From contig JACKBV010000021.1 of the NCBI GenBank assembly GCA_020634315.1, positions 1 to 64,000 of the forward strand: a stretch of 64,000 bases of DNA. Direction: 5' to 3'. This DNA comes from Ardenticatenaceae bacterium. Lineage in GTDB: Bacteria > Chloroflexota > Anaerolineae > Promineifilales > Promineifilaceae. Each line of letters begins with the position of its first letter. Positions within the stretch are counted from its first letter, which is position 1. Under the pieces are notes generated by a model that was not told the origin of the DNA, did not search any database, and worked only from the letters and a program-made list of their open reading frames with translations. Made by a program: the position numbers and the translations under genes. Below are positions 26,756 through 37,925 of the stretch, piece by piece.

Positions 26756-27698
26756 TTTGTGCGGCCAGCGAGACTTTGTCGGCTGCTGGCTGTGCCTGCG
26801 AAAGCGCCTCGGCGCTGAGGAGGATGAGGACAAGCAAAACCAGGTTTGCCAGCAGTAAATGGATGATTTGCATCCAGGTGGGGGCGAGCAGCAGGACATT
26901 GACAAAACCGGCCAATAACTGCACGCCAAAAATGATTTTGAGAAAGCGGGCGTAGCGGGCTGTCGCTGGACTGGGGCGTTGGGCGGCAACGGCCGTACCC
27001 ATCAACACCAGATAAATGCCCAGCGCAATCGCAATCACCGGATGCCACACGCGCAGCCGGATCACAAAGTGGGAGGTTGGATCCATGTCGGCCACAAATC
27101 CAGCGGCTAACGTGTCGGAGGGAAAGACCGTATCACCCAGCGCCGTGATTGCGCCGCTGGCGCTGAGAATCAGGTAGCCGATAAAAGCTATAAGCAGCAG
27201 CCAGCCCACTTGCCCCTGGTTTTTCCAGCGCAGCGGCTTGCCACCACCAGACCACCATGCAGTAAGGGCGATAATCGACAACAAAATGGATGTGTTGATC
27301 AAATGGATGCCTGAGGCGACAACGCGTCCCAATGAAACATTGTCGACAACCCAATCAAAACGCACCAACGCTGCGCCTAACAGCCCTTCGATGATGATAA
27401 AGACAAACGATAATATCGCGCCGCGTCGCACAATATGCTGTTTGGGAAAGAGGCGAAAAGCGCCAAATACCAAGGCAATGACCATGAAGCCATTGAGCAT
27501 ACTGGTGATACGGTGGGTGAACTCAATAATCGTTTCGATTTGTTCGGGGCGGGGCACAACCTGCCCATTACAGGTGGGCCAATGATTGCCGCAGCCAGCG
27601 CCAGCACCCGTTGCACGCACAAACGCGCCCCATAAAATGACGGCCACTGTGTAGGCGGCCAATACCCAGGCAAACGTGGTATATCCTCTTCGTGTCAT
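26751..27698 (-). CDS. ctaA: Heme A synthase (COX15/CtaA family)
   Basis: An integral membrane enzyme that oxidises the C8 methyl of heme O to the formyl group of heme A for aa3-type cytochrome oxidases. It is 315 residues with about eight helices. GAFVRATGAGAGCGNHWPTC holds the family's first-loop Glu/Arg area and a cysteine pair (C36, C43). EFTHRITSM and WHPVIAI hold heme-ligand histidines. It implies an aerobic respiratory chain with heme A, which fits complex I and the SCO1/PCu(A)C genes elsewhere in the window. Confidence 0.93.
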   Translation of the reverse strand: MTRRGYTTFAWVLAAYTVAVILWGAFVRATGAGAGCGNHWPTCNGQVVPRPEQIETIIEFTHRITSMLNGFMVIALVFGAFRLFPKQHIVRRGAILSFVFIIIEGLLGAALVRFDWVVDNVSLGRVVASGIHLINTSILLSIIALTAWWSGGGKPLRWKNQGQVGWLLLIAFIGYLILSASGAITALGDTVFPSDTLAAGFVADMDPTSHFVIRLRVWHPVIAIALGIYLVLMGTAVAAQRPSPATARYARFLKIIFGVQLLAGFVNVLLLAPTWMQIIHLLLANLVLLVLILLSAEALSQAQPAADKVSLAAQT

Positions 27699-27772
27699 GT
27701 ACTCCTGCTCCAGTTTCGTATAGGGTGATTATACTGAGCGTGCCCCGGTTTCCCAAAAACGGACCCTGTGCT

Positions 27773-29995
27773 TCACTCTGTCTGCCGCTCCGAAAGAATG
27801 TCGTCCAGCGGATTATCGCTCTCTTCGACGTAAGTTTTGCGCGTTTTGCCACCCGTTTTCGGGTCTTCCACCAATCCCATTTCGTAGAGGTGTTCCATGA
27901 TGCGTGCCGCGCGTGGAAAGCCGATGCGCAGACGGCGCTGCAAATAGGAAGTAGAAACGGCATCACTTTTTTGTACCAGTTCAATGGCCTGTTCCAGCAG
28001 GCTGTCTGTTTCGTCGAGCAATGCGTGCTTGGCAATGAGTGTTTCCCAGGGGCAGGGGATGGCTTCCCAATCGGGCAGCGTGGTGCGCCAATGATTGACA
28101 ATGCCTTCAATTTCGTGGTCGGCGAGAAAGACGCCTTGCACACGAGCGGGGCCGCTGGCATCTGAGGCGAGGAAGAGCATGTCGCCTCTGCCCAGCAGAT
28201 GTTCTGCACCAACTGTGTCGAGGATGACGCGGGAGTCGGTGCCAGAAGCGACGGAGAAAGAGATGCGGGCCGGGAAGTTGGCTTTGATGAGACCGGTGAT
28301 GACGTCTGTAGACGGCCGTTGCGTAGCCACCACCAGATGAATCCCCGTGGCGCGTGCCATTTGCGCCAGACGGCACAGTGTGCGCTCTACATCGCCAGGG
28401 TAGGTGTGCATCAGGTCAGCCAGTTCATCAATGAAAACAACCAGATAAGGGAGCTTCTTGCTCTTGTCGCGCCCCATTTTGCGATTGTAACCGCCCAAAT
28501 TACGCGCGCCGACGGCGGCAAACAGTTCGTAGCGCCGATCCATCTCTGCCGTCAGCCAGCGCAGCACGCCAACGGCGCGGTCTGCTTCGGTTTCGACTTT
28601 GCCGATGAGGTGGGGCAGGCCGTTAAAGCGGATTAACTCCACCTTTTTGGGGTCAATCATGATGAGATGCAACTGGTCTGGATCATTGTTAAAGACCAGA
28701 CAGCTGATGAGGGCGTTCATGCAGACAGATTTGCCGGTGCCGGTGGCTCCGGCGATGAGCAAGTGGGGCATTTTACTGAGGTCAATGGCGATGGGTGCGC
28801 CGGAAACGTCTTGCCCCAAGGCGACGGTGAGCGGCGATTTGGCATTGGCGAAGGCTTGTGATTCGATGATGCTGCGCAGGCGAACAACGGCCGTTTCATC
28901 ATTCGGTACTTCGATGCCCACCACACCCTGACCGGGAACCGGAGCCTGCACACGCAGGCGCTGCACGGCCAGCGCCAGCGCCAAATCTTTTTGCAAAGCG
29001 GCAATTTGCCCGACGCGCACTTTGTGCGGCTTGACATCGCCATCGGGGCCGGGTTTGTCCACATAGCCCGGCTGCACCCCAAACTGGGTAACGGCCGGGC
29101 CGCGCCGAATTTGGGTGACAGTGGCCGGTAAGCCAAAGTCGAGCAAGGTTTGTTCGATTTTTTGCTTTTTGGCGTCAATTTCGGCCGGTGTCAGGGCTGT
29201 GTTTTGTCCCTCGTCGAGCAGGGTGAGGGGGGGGAGGCTCTTGTCGCGGCGGGTGCCGCTGGGATACGCGTCGGTGGCGCTATCATCAATGATGACCAGT
29301 TCATCCGGGTTTGCGGTTGTGGGCAGCGGGGCGGGCGGCGTGGCAACGGCCGTTACCGGGGGAGCGGTCACATTTGCCGATGGCGCAGCCGGCGCGACAT
29401 ACACGGAAAATTGGCGCAGCCGTAATGATATGGCTTGCAGGCCGTGCTGCACATCTGCCCAACCGCGTTGGGCGATGAGGGAGATGCCCCAGATGAGGAG
29501 AATCAGGTAAAAGCTGCCGGTGAGAACCGGGCCAAAAAATTCCAGCAGCGGTTCCGACAAGGCCCAGCCAACCAGTCCGCCGCCTTTGCCCAGATGAGAC
29601 AAGGCCAGCGTCGCCCCGCTGAAGATGTGGCTGAGAGGCAGGGTGGTGAGCAAAATGAGTTCGAGGCCGATGACTTGTTTGGGGTGGATGTGATACGGCC
29701 GTTCCACCTGCCGCAGCATCAAATGAACGCCCGCCGCCGCCAATGATAAAAACAGCGGGTATGCGCCCCAGCCAAACCCTTCTTGAAACAGGCACAACCA
29801 ATTATTGCTGCAATCCGCTTTTGGCAGCAGCAAAAAGTTCAAAAATAGAACCATGCCAACCAAAAACAGAGCCAGCCCGGCCAATTCAATGCGCCAGGGC
29901 ATCAAGAAGTTGATGACTTTTTCGTCCCAGGTTGGGGGAGGTGGAGCTGGGGGGCGTTTATCCGGATTACGCGGAGATGATTTTGAACGGGCCAT
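27773..29995 (-). CDS. ftsK: DNA translocase FtsK/SpoIIIE
   Basis: A septum-located DNA pump that clears chromosomes at division, 740 residues. About four to five helices occupy residues 30-190, followed by a Pro/Ala/Thr linker (about 200-250). The motor domain has Walker A GATGTGKSV near 415 and Walker B LVVFIDELADL near 518, then ATQRPSTDVITGLIKANFP. The C-terminal gamma winged helix (SYLQRRLRIGFPRAARIME) would recognise the KOPS-like polar sequence. The linker is short compared with E. coli FtsK but normal for SpoIIIE-type proteins. Confidence 0.97.
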   Translation of the reverse strand: MARSKSSPRNPDKRPPAPPPPTWDEKVINFLMPWRIELAGLALFLVGMVLFLNFLLLPKADCSNNWLCLFQEGFGWGAYPLFLSLAAAGVHLMLRQVERPYHIHPKQVIGLELILLTTLPLSHIFSGATLALSHLGKGGGLVGWALSEPLLEFFGPVLTGSFYLILLIWGISLIAQRGWADVQHGLQAISLRLRQFSVYVAPAAPSANVTAPPVTAVATPPAPLPTTANPDELVIIDDSATDAYPSGTRRDKSLPPLTLLDEGQNTALTPAEIDAKKQKIEQTLLDFGLPATVTQIRRGPAVTQFGVQPGYVDKPGPDGDVKPHKVRVGQIAALQKDLALALAVQRLRVQAPVPGQGVVGIEVPNDETAVVRLRSIIESQAFANAKSPLTVALGQDVSGAPIAIDLSKMPHLLIAGATGTGKSVCMNALISCLVFNNDPDQLHLIMIDPKKVELIRFNGLPHLIGKVETEADRAVGVLRWLTAEMDRRYELFAAVGARNLGGYNRKMGRDKSKKLPYLVVFIDELADLMHTYPGDVERTLCRLAQMARATGIHLVVATQRPSTDVITGLIKANFPARISFSVASGTDSRVILDTVGAEHLLGRGDMLFLASDASGPARVQGVFLADHEIEGIVNHWRTTLPDWEAIPCPWETLIAKHALLDETDSLLEQAIELVQKSDAVSTSYLQRRLRIGFPRAARIMEHLYEMGLVEDPKTGGKTRKTYVEESDNPLDDILSERQTE

Positions 29996-30027
29996 ATGTC
30001 ATATTGTATGACGAATGGCCCGGTGTA

Positions 30028-31077
30028 TCAATCTCCCTCAGGGTTGTGCCCATTAGCCATGACACGCAAACTAAGCGATAAGCGCTTTTCTTTGCCGCTG
30101 ACGGCCAGCACGCGGGCGCGTACTTGTTCGCCGCGCGAGACGACGTTGCGCGGATGTAAGAAATTACCTTCGGCCAGTTCAGAAATGTGTACCAGCCCCT
30201 CTAATTCATCTTCAAGCTGTACAAATGCGCCAAAGCTGACGACGTTGCTGACAACGCCTTCGACAATTTGCCCTGGTTGATAACGATCTTCTATCTGATG
30301 CCAGGGGTCGTTTTTGAGGCGTTTGCGACTGAGGGCGACACGGCCGTTATTTCGATCTACTTCCAGCACGATCACGTCTGTTTGTTGGCCTGGGCGCAGC
30401 ACTTTGCTTGGGTGGGTGACACGGCTCCAAGACAGTTCAGAGATGTGGATTAACCCTTCAATGCCGCCCAAATCGAGAAAAGCGCCAAAATCGGTCAAGT
30501 TGCTGACCGTACCTGTCAGCTTGTCGCCCGGTACAATATTATAGAGTAGTTGATCCCGATCTTCGGCACTGACCTGCGAGGCCCGCTCTGACATGATGAG
30601 GCGGTTGGATTGTGTGTTTACCTCAATAATTTTGAGCGTGAGCCAGCGGTGTACCCATTGCTGCAAGGCGCGAATACGCTGCTGCTCGATGTGGAATTGC
30701 GGGAAATCTATGAGCTGCGATGCGGGGACAAACCCTTGCAAGCCATGCCAATAGACGATCAGTCCGCCTTTGTTGTAGCTGACAACGCGCAAGCGAATAA
30801 CTTCATCGGCGTCCATGTATTCCTGGGCAAGCTGCCAGGGGTTTTTCTCTTCGATTGGTGCGGTTGATTGCGGGGGTGTCGGTTTGTTGTCTGGCGGTGG
30901 CAGTGGCTCCCAATGCTCATCTGTTGCATGTTGGGTATCATGGGATGATAAAGTCTCTTCTTGTGCAAAGAGCGCACTCCAAAAATCATTATCATCATGT
31001 GATGGATCTCTTGCCTCATAAGGTGCGGATCTTTGGGTCATGTCAATTACTCGTGCCGTATCATACCTGCTCATCAT
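30028..31077 (-). CDS. S1 RNA-binding domain protein (ribosomal protein S1-like)
   Basis: Three S1 (OB-fold) domains follow an acidic, Pro-rich N-terminal region of about 85 residues. The first is divergent (VRLRVVSYNKGGLIVYWHGL-like). The second (NLTDFGAFLDLGGIEGLIHI) and third (NVVSFGAFVQLEDELEGLVH) are canonical. It has 349 residues, shorter than proteobacterial S1 and similar to the short S1 homologues of other phyla. It may serve in translation initiation or as a general RNA-binding protein. The start is uncertain: 31077, 31074 or 31041 are all possible and none has a strong ribosome binding site. Confidence 0.85.
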   Translation of the reverse strand: MMSRYDTARVIDMTQRSAPYEARDPSHDDNDFWSALFAQEETLSSHDTQHATDEHWEPLPPPDNKPTPPQSTAPIEEKNPWQLAQEYMDADEVIRLRVVSYNKGGLIVYWHGLQGFVPASQLIDFPQFHIEQQRIRALQQWVHRWLTLKIIEVNTQSNRLIMSERASQVSAEDRDQLLYNIVPGDKLTGTVSNLTDFGAFLDLGGIEGLIHISELSWSRVTHPSKVLRPGQQTDVIVLEVDRNNGRVALSRKRLKNDPWHQIEDRYQPGQIVEGVVSNVVSFGAFVQLEDELEGLVHISELAEGNFLHPRNVVSRGEQVRARVLAVSGKEKRLSLSLRVMANGHNPEGD

Positions 31078-31190
31078 GCGATGCAGCTGTCATGTTATGC
31101 GATGCAAACGCCATCAAATTGGGTACTGCTTTCAGGATTAAATGTACTTTTCCTTACTTAGTTATTATAAGGTAATTTAACAAAAGTGGC

Positions 31191-31211
31191 ACATGATCAG
31201 ATAAATCATGT
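31191..31211. promoter_or_regulatory. Inverted repeat in the divergent S1-birA spacer
   Basis: ACATGAT and ATCATGT are separated by 7 nt in the AT-rich spacer between the two divergent genes. It could be an operator, but nothing links it to a known regulator. Confidence 0.35.
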
Positions 31212-31263
31212 ACGAATTAACGCAAAATTGCATGCCATCTATCCTAATCTGGCTTAGAATGGA

Positions 31264-32091
31264 ATGATGATGAATGTGGAATTAGCTGAAACGGCCGTAT
31301 CTGCTGCCTTACAGACAAAATGGGTGGGGCGTACCTATCGTTACCTGGCGCAAATTCCTTCGACGAACACATTGCTGCGTGAGATGGTTATGACGAAAAC
31401 GGGCGTGCCTTTACCGCATGGGATGGTGGTGCTGACTGACTACCAACATGCGGGGCGTGGCCGCATGGCACGCCGTTGGGAAGCGCCGCATGGCACTTCG
31501 CTGCTTTTCTCGTTGTTTTTGCGGCCGGATTGGCCGGCCGCGCAGGCCACGTGGCTGACAATGATCGCGGCGTTGGCGGTGGCGGAAGCGGTGGAGCAGG
31601 TTGTGCCCCAACCTGTGGGCGTGAAGTGGCCGAATGATGTGATCATCAATGAGGATGGTACCTGGCGTAAGGTGAGCGGGTTGCTGCTGGAAGGGGACAT
31701 GGATGAAAACGGCCGTTTAGCCTGGGCGATTTTGGGCATTGGCATCAATGTCAATGTGTTGCCGGAACAACTGCCGGAAGCGGTGACGCCGCCAACTAGC
31801 TTGCTGATGGCGGCGGGGCATCCTGTGTCGCGTTTGTCCCTTCTTGTAGATTTGTTGGCACGGCTAGAGCGGTATTATGAAACGGCCGTTAACGGGCAGT
31901 CACCCCAACCCGCGTGGAACCGGCGGCTCGTTACCATTGGGCAGCCAGTTATGGTAAGCCAGGTGGAAAATGGCAAGATTGTACGCGGGATCGCCGAAGG
32001 GACGGATGAGTGGGGGCAACTGCTGGTGCGTGATGGCGCTGGCACTCTGCATCAAGTCGCTGCCGGAGACGTTACTTTACGCCCTTCTTGA
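31264..32091 (+). CDS. birA: Biotin--[acetyl-CoA-carboxylase] ligase
   Basis: It attaches biotin to the carboxyl carrier protein of acetyl-CoA carboxylase. It is 275 residues. The biotinyl-AMP site GRGRMARRWEAPHGTSLLFS is near residue 63, followed by VKWPNDVII, KVSGLLLEG and AILGIGINVNV. A short SH3-like C-terminal domain follows. There is no N-terminal helix-turn-helix, so it is a class I ligase that does not act as a repressor. Three consecutive ATG codons make the exact start ambiguous by two residues. Confidence 0.95.
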   Translation: MMMNVELAETAVSAALQTKWVGRTYRYLAQIPSTNTLLREMVMTKTGVPLPHGMVVLTDYQHAGRGRMARRWEAPHGTSLLFSLFLRPDWPAAQATWLTMIAALAVAEAVEQVVPQPVGVKWPNDVIINEDGTWRKVSGLLLEGDMDENGRLAWAILGIGINVNVLPEQLPEAVTPPTSLLMAAGHPVSRLSLLVDLLARLERYYETAVNGQSPQPAWNRRLVTIGQPVMVSQVENGKIVRGIAEGTDEWGQLLVRDGAGTLHQVAAGDVTLRPS

Positions 32092-32092
32092 G

Positions 32093-32121
32093 TTGACTTT
32101 TGCCCTAAATGCGAGTAGCCT
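32093..32121 (+). promoter_or_regulatory. Possible promoter for the 107-residue protein
   Basis: TTGACT (32093-32098), a 17-nt spacer and TAGCCT (32116-32121) lie right after birA and about 130 nt before the next start. The -35 is good and the -10 is weak. Confidence 0.4.
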
Positions 32122-32254
32122 ATCCTGGCAATTAATATCGGAAAATTTAAGTTTTCAGACCACATTTGTATGTATAGGATTCTGTGAACATAGTCCATCA
32201 CTATGTAGGAGAATTCATCTTTCACCCTTTACCACTTGATTACGGGAGGTCATG

Positions 32255-32578
32255 ATGGCAGACGATTTCATAAACAACTTTCGCGGCGGTTTTGGCGACG
32301 AAGAAGGCCCGGATTGGGTTCAGGACCTGGATGATGATGATATGAGCATGGGTGAAGCTGAGGCTGGGGGTTCGGACGACTTTGACCGGCTGCGGCAGCA
32401 AAGCGCCCGTGCCAGCTCCGCTTCTGGTGGCATGACCCTGGAAGAAGGGAGTTCGAGTGGGGGATTTTCCTTAAATCAACTGACCCCAGGGCAGCGCATG
32501 GTTCTGGCTGTTTTGGTCTTGCTGAATGTGATTGTCGGCGGTGTGGCTATTTTGGCCGTGGCTGGCATTATTGGCTAA
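32255..32578 (+). CDS. Small acidic protein with C-terminal membrane helix
   Basis: I do not recognise this family. The 107 residues begin with a very acidic, Gly/Ser-rich region (about 1-70, including DLDDDDMSMGEAEAGG). They end in one hydrophobic helix, VLAVLVLLNVIVGGVAILAV, with almost nothing after it, a tail-anchored layout. A strong site GGGAGG at 32244-32249 supports translation; ATG at 32252 or 32255 may be used. It stands alone between birA and the terminator at 32786. Confidence 0.75.
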   Translation: MADDFINNFRGGFGDEEGPDWVQDLDDDDMSMGEAEAGGSDDFDRLRQQSARASSASGGMTLEEGSSSGGFSLNQLTPGQRMVLAVLVLLNVIVGGVAILAVAGIIG

Positions 32579-32785
32579 CGGGTGAATTTGGGGGCGGGTG
32601 GCGCACATAGTCATCCACTTTTGTGTTTTTCAAGGCGACACATTGCACGTTGGCATTGGTAACTGTTTTGGTTGATCAGTGAAAGCCAGTTTGTGCCAAA
32701 ATTAGTAACTGACCACCTTCATGCAGTGTGGAAAGTCACCGGGCAGGAATAAAACCAGACAACGGCCTCGTTAGATGAAGAGGTG

Positions 32786-32825
32786 AAGGAGAAGAGAGAA
32801 TACACTCCCTTCTCCTTTTTGTTTT

Positions 32826-32827
<2 letters not shown>
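32786..32827 (+). terminator. Intrinsic terminator
   Basis: AAGGAGAAGAGAG (32786-32798) pairs with CTCCCTTCTCCTT (32805-32817), followed by TTTGTTTTTT. It ends the upstream plus-strand transcript. It overlaps the stop of the convergent penicillin acylase gene and could act in both directions. The 200 nt before it (32579-32785) hold nothing recognisable. Confidence 0.8.
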
Positions 32828-35300
<2,473 letters not shown>

Positions 35301-35435
35301 TTTTCTCCTCCAAATGGGTATAAAATGGGATAGGGTGCAAATAATACCGGTATTCATCGAAATGCGCACAAAGACTGCAAAACGAACTTGATACGTATAC
35401 GCAACAAGCGCCATATAACAGGTATAATTAGCCCT

Positions 35436-36170
35436 ATGTTGAACTTGCTCTTTGCTTTGCTTGGTCTAATCGTCGGGGTTGTGATTAATGCCCTGGCTGA
35501 TGATTTGCCGCAGCGGAAACGGCCGTCTTTGCCGCATTGTCACGCCTGTCAGCATCGTTATACGCCCATGCAGTGGCTGGGTGTGGGGCAATGTGCGCAA
35601 TGTGCGGCCGCGCCACGACGGCGGGTGTTGTGGGTGATGGTGGGAACGGCCGTTCTCTTTGCCCTGCTGCCCACGCTCATCCCGGAACCGGTCAATTTGT
35701 GGGTGAATGCACTGTATACGGCCGTTTTCATCCTTGTTATCGTCATCGACCTGGAGCACAAGCTCATTTTGAACGTGGTCACTTTTCCGGCAACGGCCGT
35801 AGCCTTGCTGCTCAGTTTCGTCGTCACCGATAACAATATTCGCCTGGCGTTGGTGGGGGCTGTGGTCGGTTTTGTCCTCTTTTACATCGCTTACTGGATC
35901 GGCCAACTGATGTTTGGGCCGGGGGCGCTGGGGTATGGTGATGTCAAATTGGCGATGGCCATGGGGGCCATGCTCGGCTTTCATCGCATTTTATTTGCGT
36001 TGGGGCTGGCAATTGTTCTGGGCGGCGTGATTAGCGGGGTGCTGCTCCTCAGCCGCCGTTTTCATCGTTATACCTATTTGCCTTACGGCCAATATCTGGC
36101 AATTGCCGGAATTATCATGCTCATTTGGGGCGTGCGTATCGCTGAATGGTACGCGCAAAGTGGGCAGTAA
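35436..36170 (+). CDS. Prepilin peptidase (A24 family, PilD/ComC type)
   Basis: A membrane aspartyl protease that trims and may methylate type IV prepilin leader peptides, 244 residues. The N-terminal domain has two CxxC pairs (CHACQ, CAQC) as in zinc-binding PilD proteins. The catalytic aspartates lie in VIDLEHK and GYGDVK, with about seven helices overall. No pilin genes are nearby. The ATG at 35436 is chosen over an upstream in-frame start that would add a basic, non-family extension. TATAAT at 35422-35427 is too close to the start to be its promoter unless the message is nearly leaderless. Confidence 0.92.
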   Translation: MLNLLFALLGLIVGVVINALADDLPQRKRPSLPHCHACQHRYTPMQWLGVGQCAQCAAAPRRRVLWVMVGTAVLFALLPTLIPEPVNLWVNALYTAVFILVIVIDLEHKLILNVVTFPATAVALLLSFVVTDNNIRLALVGAVVGFVLFYIAYWIGQLMFGPGALGYGDVKLAMAMGAMLGFHRILFALGLAIVLGGVISGVLLLSRRFHRYTYLPYGQYLAIAGIIMLIWGVRIAEWYAQSGQ

Positions 36171-36189
36171 GCGCAATTCTTCTCCAAAT

Positions 36190-36864
36190 ATGATGCCTGG
36201 TTCTGATAAATTGACTTTTTTGCAGCAAGCAGGTTTTGCTGCAATGTTGCCCGGTGATTTGCCTTTGGCGGCAATTATAACGGTGGCAGATGCCCTGCTG
36301 GCTGCGCCGGTGCAGGTGGTGGAAGTGGCTTTGTCTGCTTCGCTGGCGCAAACGGCGGCGGTTGTGCGCGACTTATGTCAACGTGGGCGCGTGCATTTGC
36401 AGGTTGGCGTGAGCGGTGTGGAAACGGCCGATCAAGTAGCCATGTTGGCGGCAGCCGGTGCTGAGTTTGTGGCATCGCCGCGCTTTAGCCCGGCGTTGTT
36501 GGCTGTATGTGCGGAGTGGAAACGGCCGTATTTACCGACCATCATCACGCCATTTGCGGCACAGGCGGCACAGGCAGCCGGTGTTTCGTGGGTGCGCGTG
36601 CCGGTGGGCGGCCCAGCCGGGCCTGCCTATGTGCAAACGTTGTGTACGACTTTGCCCGATTTGCAAGTGGTGGCGGCCGGTGACTTTGCGCCAGCAGAGG
36701 TGGCGGCGTATCGGGAGGTGGGCGTAACGGCCGTTTTCCTGGGCAGCACGCTCTATACCGGCCCGCAGCAGCCGATGGCTGACTTGATTACGCGTGCGCG
36801 GCAGTTGCAAGGCGCATGGCAGCATGGGGTGTGGGATGGAAACGGCCGTGGGCATACATCATAA
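36190..36864 (+). CDS. KDPG/KHG aldolase-like TIM barrel lacking the Schiff-base lysine
   Basis: The sequence follows the Eda family throughout its 224 residues: VVEVALSASLAQ (the catalytic Glu strand), AAAGAEFVASPRFSPAL, YLPTIITPFAA and a C-terminal VTAVFLGSTLYTG phosphate-site segment. Where Eda has the Schiff-base lysine (K in a KLFPA/KFFPA motif), this protein has WVRVPVGG, so Arg replaces Lys. It therefore probably cannot work as a class I aldolase. The start at 36190/36193 lies 20 nt after the prepilin peptidase stop. Function unknown. Confidence 0.75.
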   Translation: MMPGSDKLTFLQQAGFAAMLPGDLPLAAIITVADALLAAPVQVVEVALSASLAQTAAVVRDLCQRGRVHLQVGVSGVETADQVAMLAAAGAEFVASPRFSPALLAVCAEWKRPYLPTIITPFAAQAAQAAGVSWVRVPVGGPAGPAYVQTLCTTLPDLQVVAAGDFAPAEVAAYREVGVTAVFLGSTLYTGPQQPMADLITRARQLQGAWQHGVWDGNGRGHTS

Positions 36865-36976
36865 ATGACCCCTGTAATTGCGATATGTGTTGCGTGTTGC
36901 GCAGGTGTGACACGCAGTCACTGTTGTTGATTCCCAATTCCCCAAAAAATTCTATAGTTTGATTCAATGGTGTTGC

Positions 36977-37831
36977 ATGATTGAAATTCGTCCGATAACG
37001 ACACTTGAAGATATGTATCAGGCAGAAGAAGTACAACGCGCTGCCTGGGGTATGGATGATTTAGAGACGGTTAGTGTGCATGTGTTGCACGCCTTGCAGC
37101 ATAATGGCTCGCCGTTGTTAGGCGCGTTTGCTGGCGCAAAGCTGGTCGGCTTTTGCCTGGGCGTGTTGAGCCTGAGCGAGGCAGAAGGCCAGCCGCTGGC
37201 TTCGCGCTTGAAAATGTACTCGGTGATGGCTGGTGTGCTGCCAGAATATCAGAGCCAGCATGTTGGCTATCGTTTGAAGCTGGCGCAGCGTGCATTTGCC
37301 CTGGATATTGGCATCAATCTGATTACCTGGACATACGATCCCTTGGAGGCGCGTAACGCGCACTTTAACATTGCCAGATTGGGCGCGGTTTGCCAACGGT
37401 ATTATGAACATTATCACGGCGATATGGGCGGTATAAATGTTGGCCTGCCCACAGATCGCTTTGAGGCGGCGTGGTGGGTGGCAAGCGAGCGCGTGGCAAA
37501 CAAAGCGGAGATGCTCCAAAGCGCCCAGAGCAATCAGCGGCCAGATGTTGTTGATTTTGCGCAAGTTGTCAATCCGGCTGTGTTTAATCAAGCTGGACTG
37601 CCTGTGCCTGCATCCGCCTCTATTCCCACCGGAGCGAAACAGGTTTTGGTGGAAATCCCCGCTCATTTTCAGGCCATTAAGCAGCAAAGTTTCCCTTTGG
37701 CGCAGGAGTGGCGGCTGCATACGCGCCAACTTTTTACGCAGTTGTTTGCTGATGGATTTTGCGTGACTGATTTCGTTTCTACGATGGGTGCTGACGGCAA
37801 GCGGCGCAGCTTTTATGTGCTGACATCGTGA
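36977..37831 (+). CDS. GNAT superfamily acyltransferase (COG3375-like)
   Basis: An N-acyltransferase-like protein of 284 residues. The GNAT core is N-terminal: EIRPITTLEDMYQAEEVQ, LVGFCLGV, and a strand-4 segment MYSVMAGVLPEYQSQHVGYR for acyl-CoA binding. After about 170 there is an extra C-terminal region. As I recall, COG3375 proteins are often encoded with MenC-like racemases and take part in N-succinyl amino acid metabolism. Such a racemase is 4 kb downstream (41764). The start at 36977 drops six non-conserved residues. Confidence 0.75.
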   Translation: MIEIRPITTLEDMYQAEEVQRAAWGMDDLETVSVHVLHALQHNGSPLLGAFAGAKLVGFCLGVLSLSEAEGQPLASRLKMYSVMAGVLPEYQSQHVGYRLKLAQRAFALDIGINLITWTYDPLEARNAHFNIARLGAVCQRYYEHYHGDMGGINVGLPTDRFEAAWWVASERVANKAEMLQSAQSNQRPDVVDFAQVVNPAVFNQAGLPVPASASIPTGAKQVLVEIPAHFQAIKQQSFPLAQEWRLHTRQLFTQLFADGFCVTDFVSTMGADGKRRSFYVLTS

Positions 37832-37861
37832 GGCGGACTGTGCCGCCGCTTGATTTTTGAT

Positions 37862-37917
37862 TTGCAATATTGTGATAACTTGTTAGAATTCCCCCGCTAA
37901 CTCACAGATTGTCACAA
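37862..37917 (+). promoter_or_regulatory. Promoter and possible autoregulatory operator of the copper locus
   Basis: TTGCAA (37862-37867), a 16-nt spacer and TAGAAT (37884-37889) form a good promoter just before the regulator gene. TTGTGA (37870-37875) and TCACAA (37912-37917) are inverted copies that bracket the -10 box, a layout expected for an autoregulated repressor. The operator role is inference. Confidence 0.55.
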
Positions 37918-37925
37918 GAGAGAAC

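Noticed and set aside
25903..27048. Longer N-terminus for the DUF72 protein
   Set aside because: The frame upstream of 26688 crosses ctaA and a repeat spacer; family members begin at the GTMGF segment.
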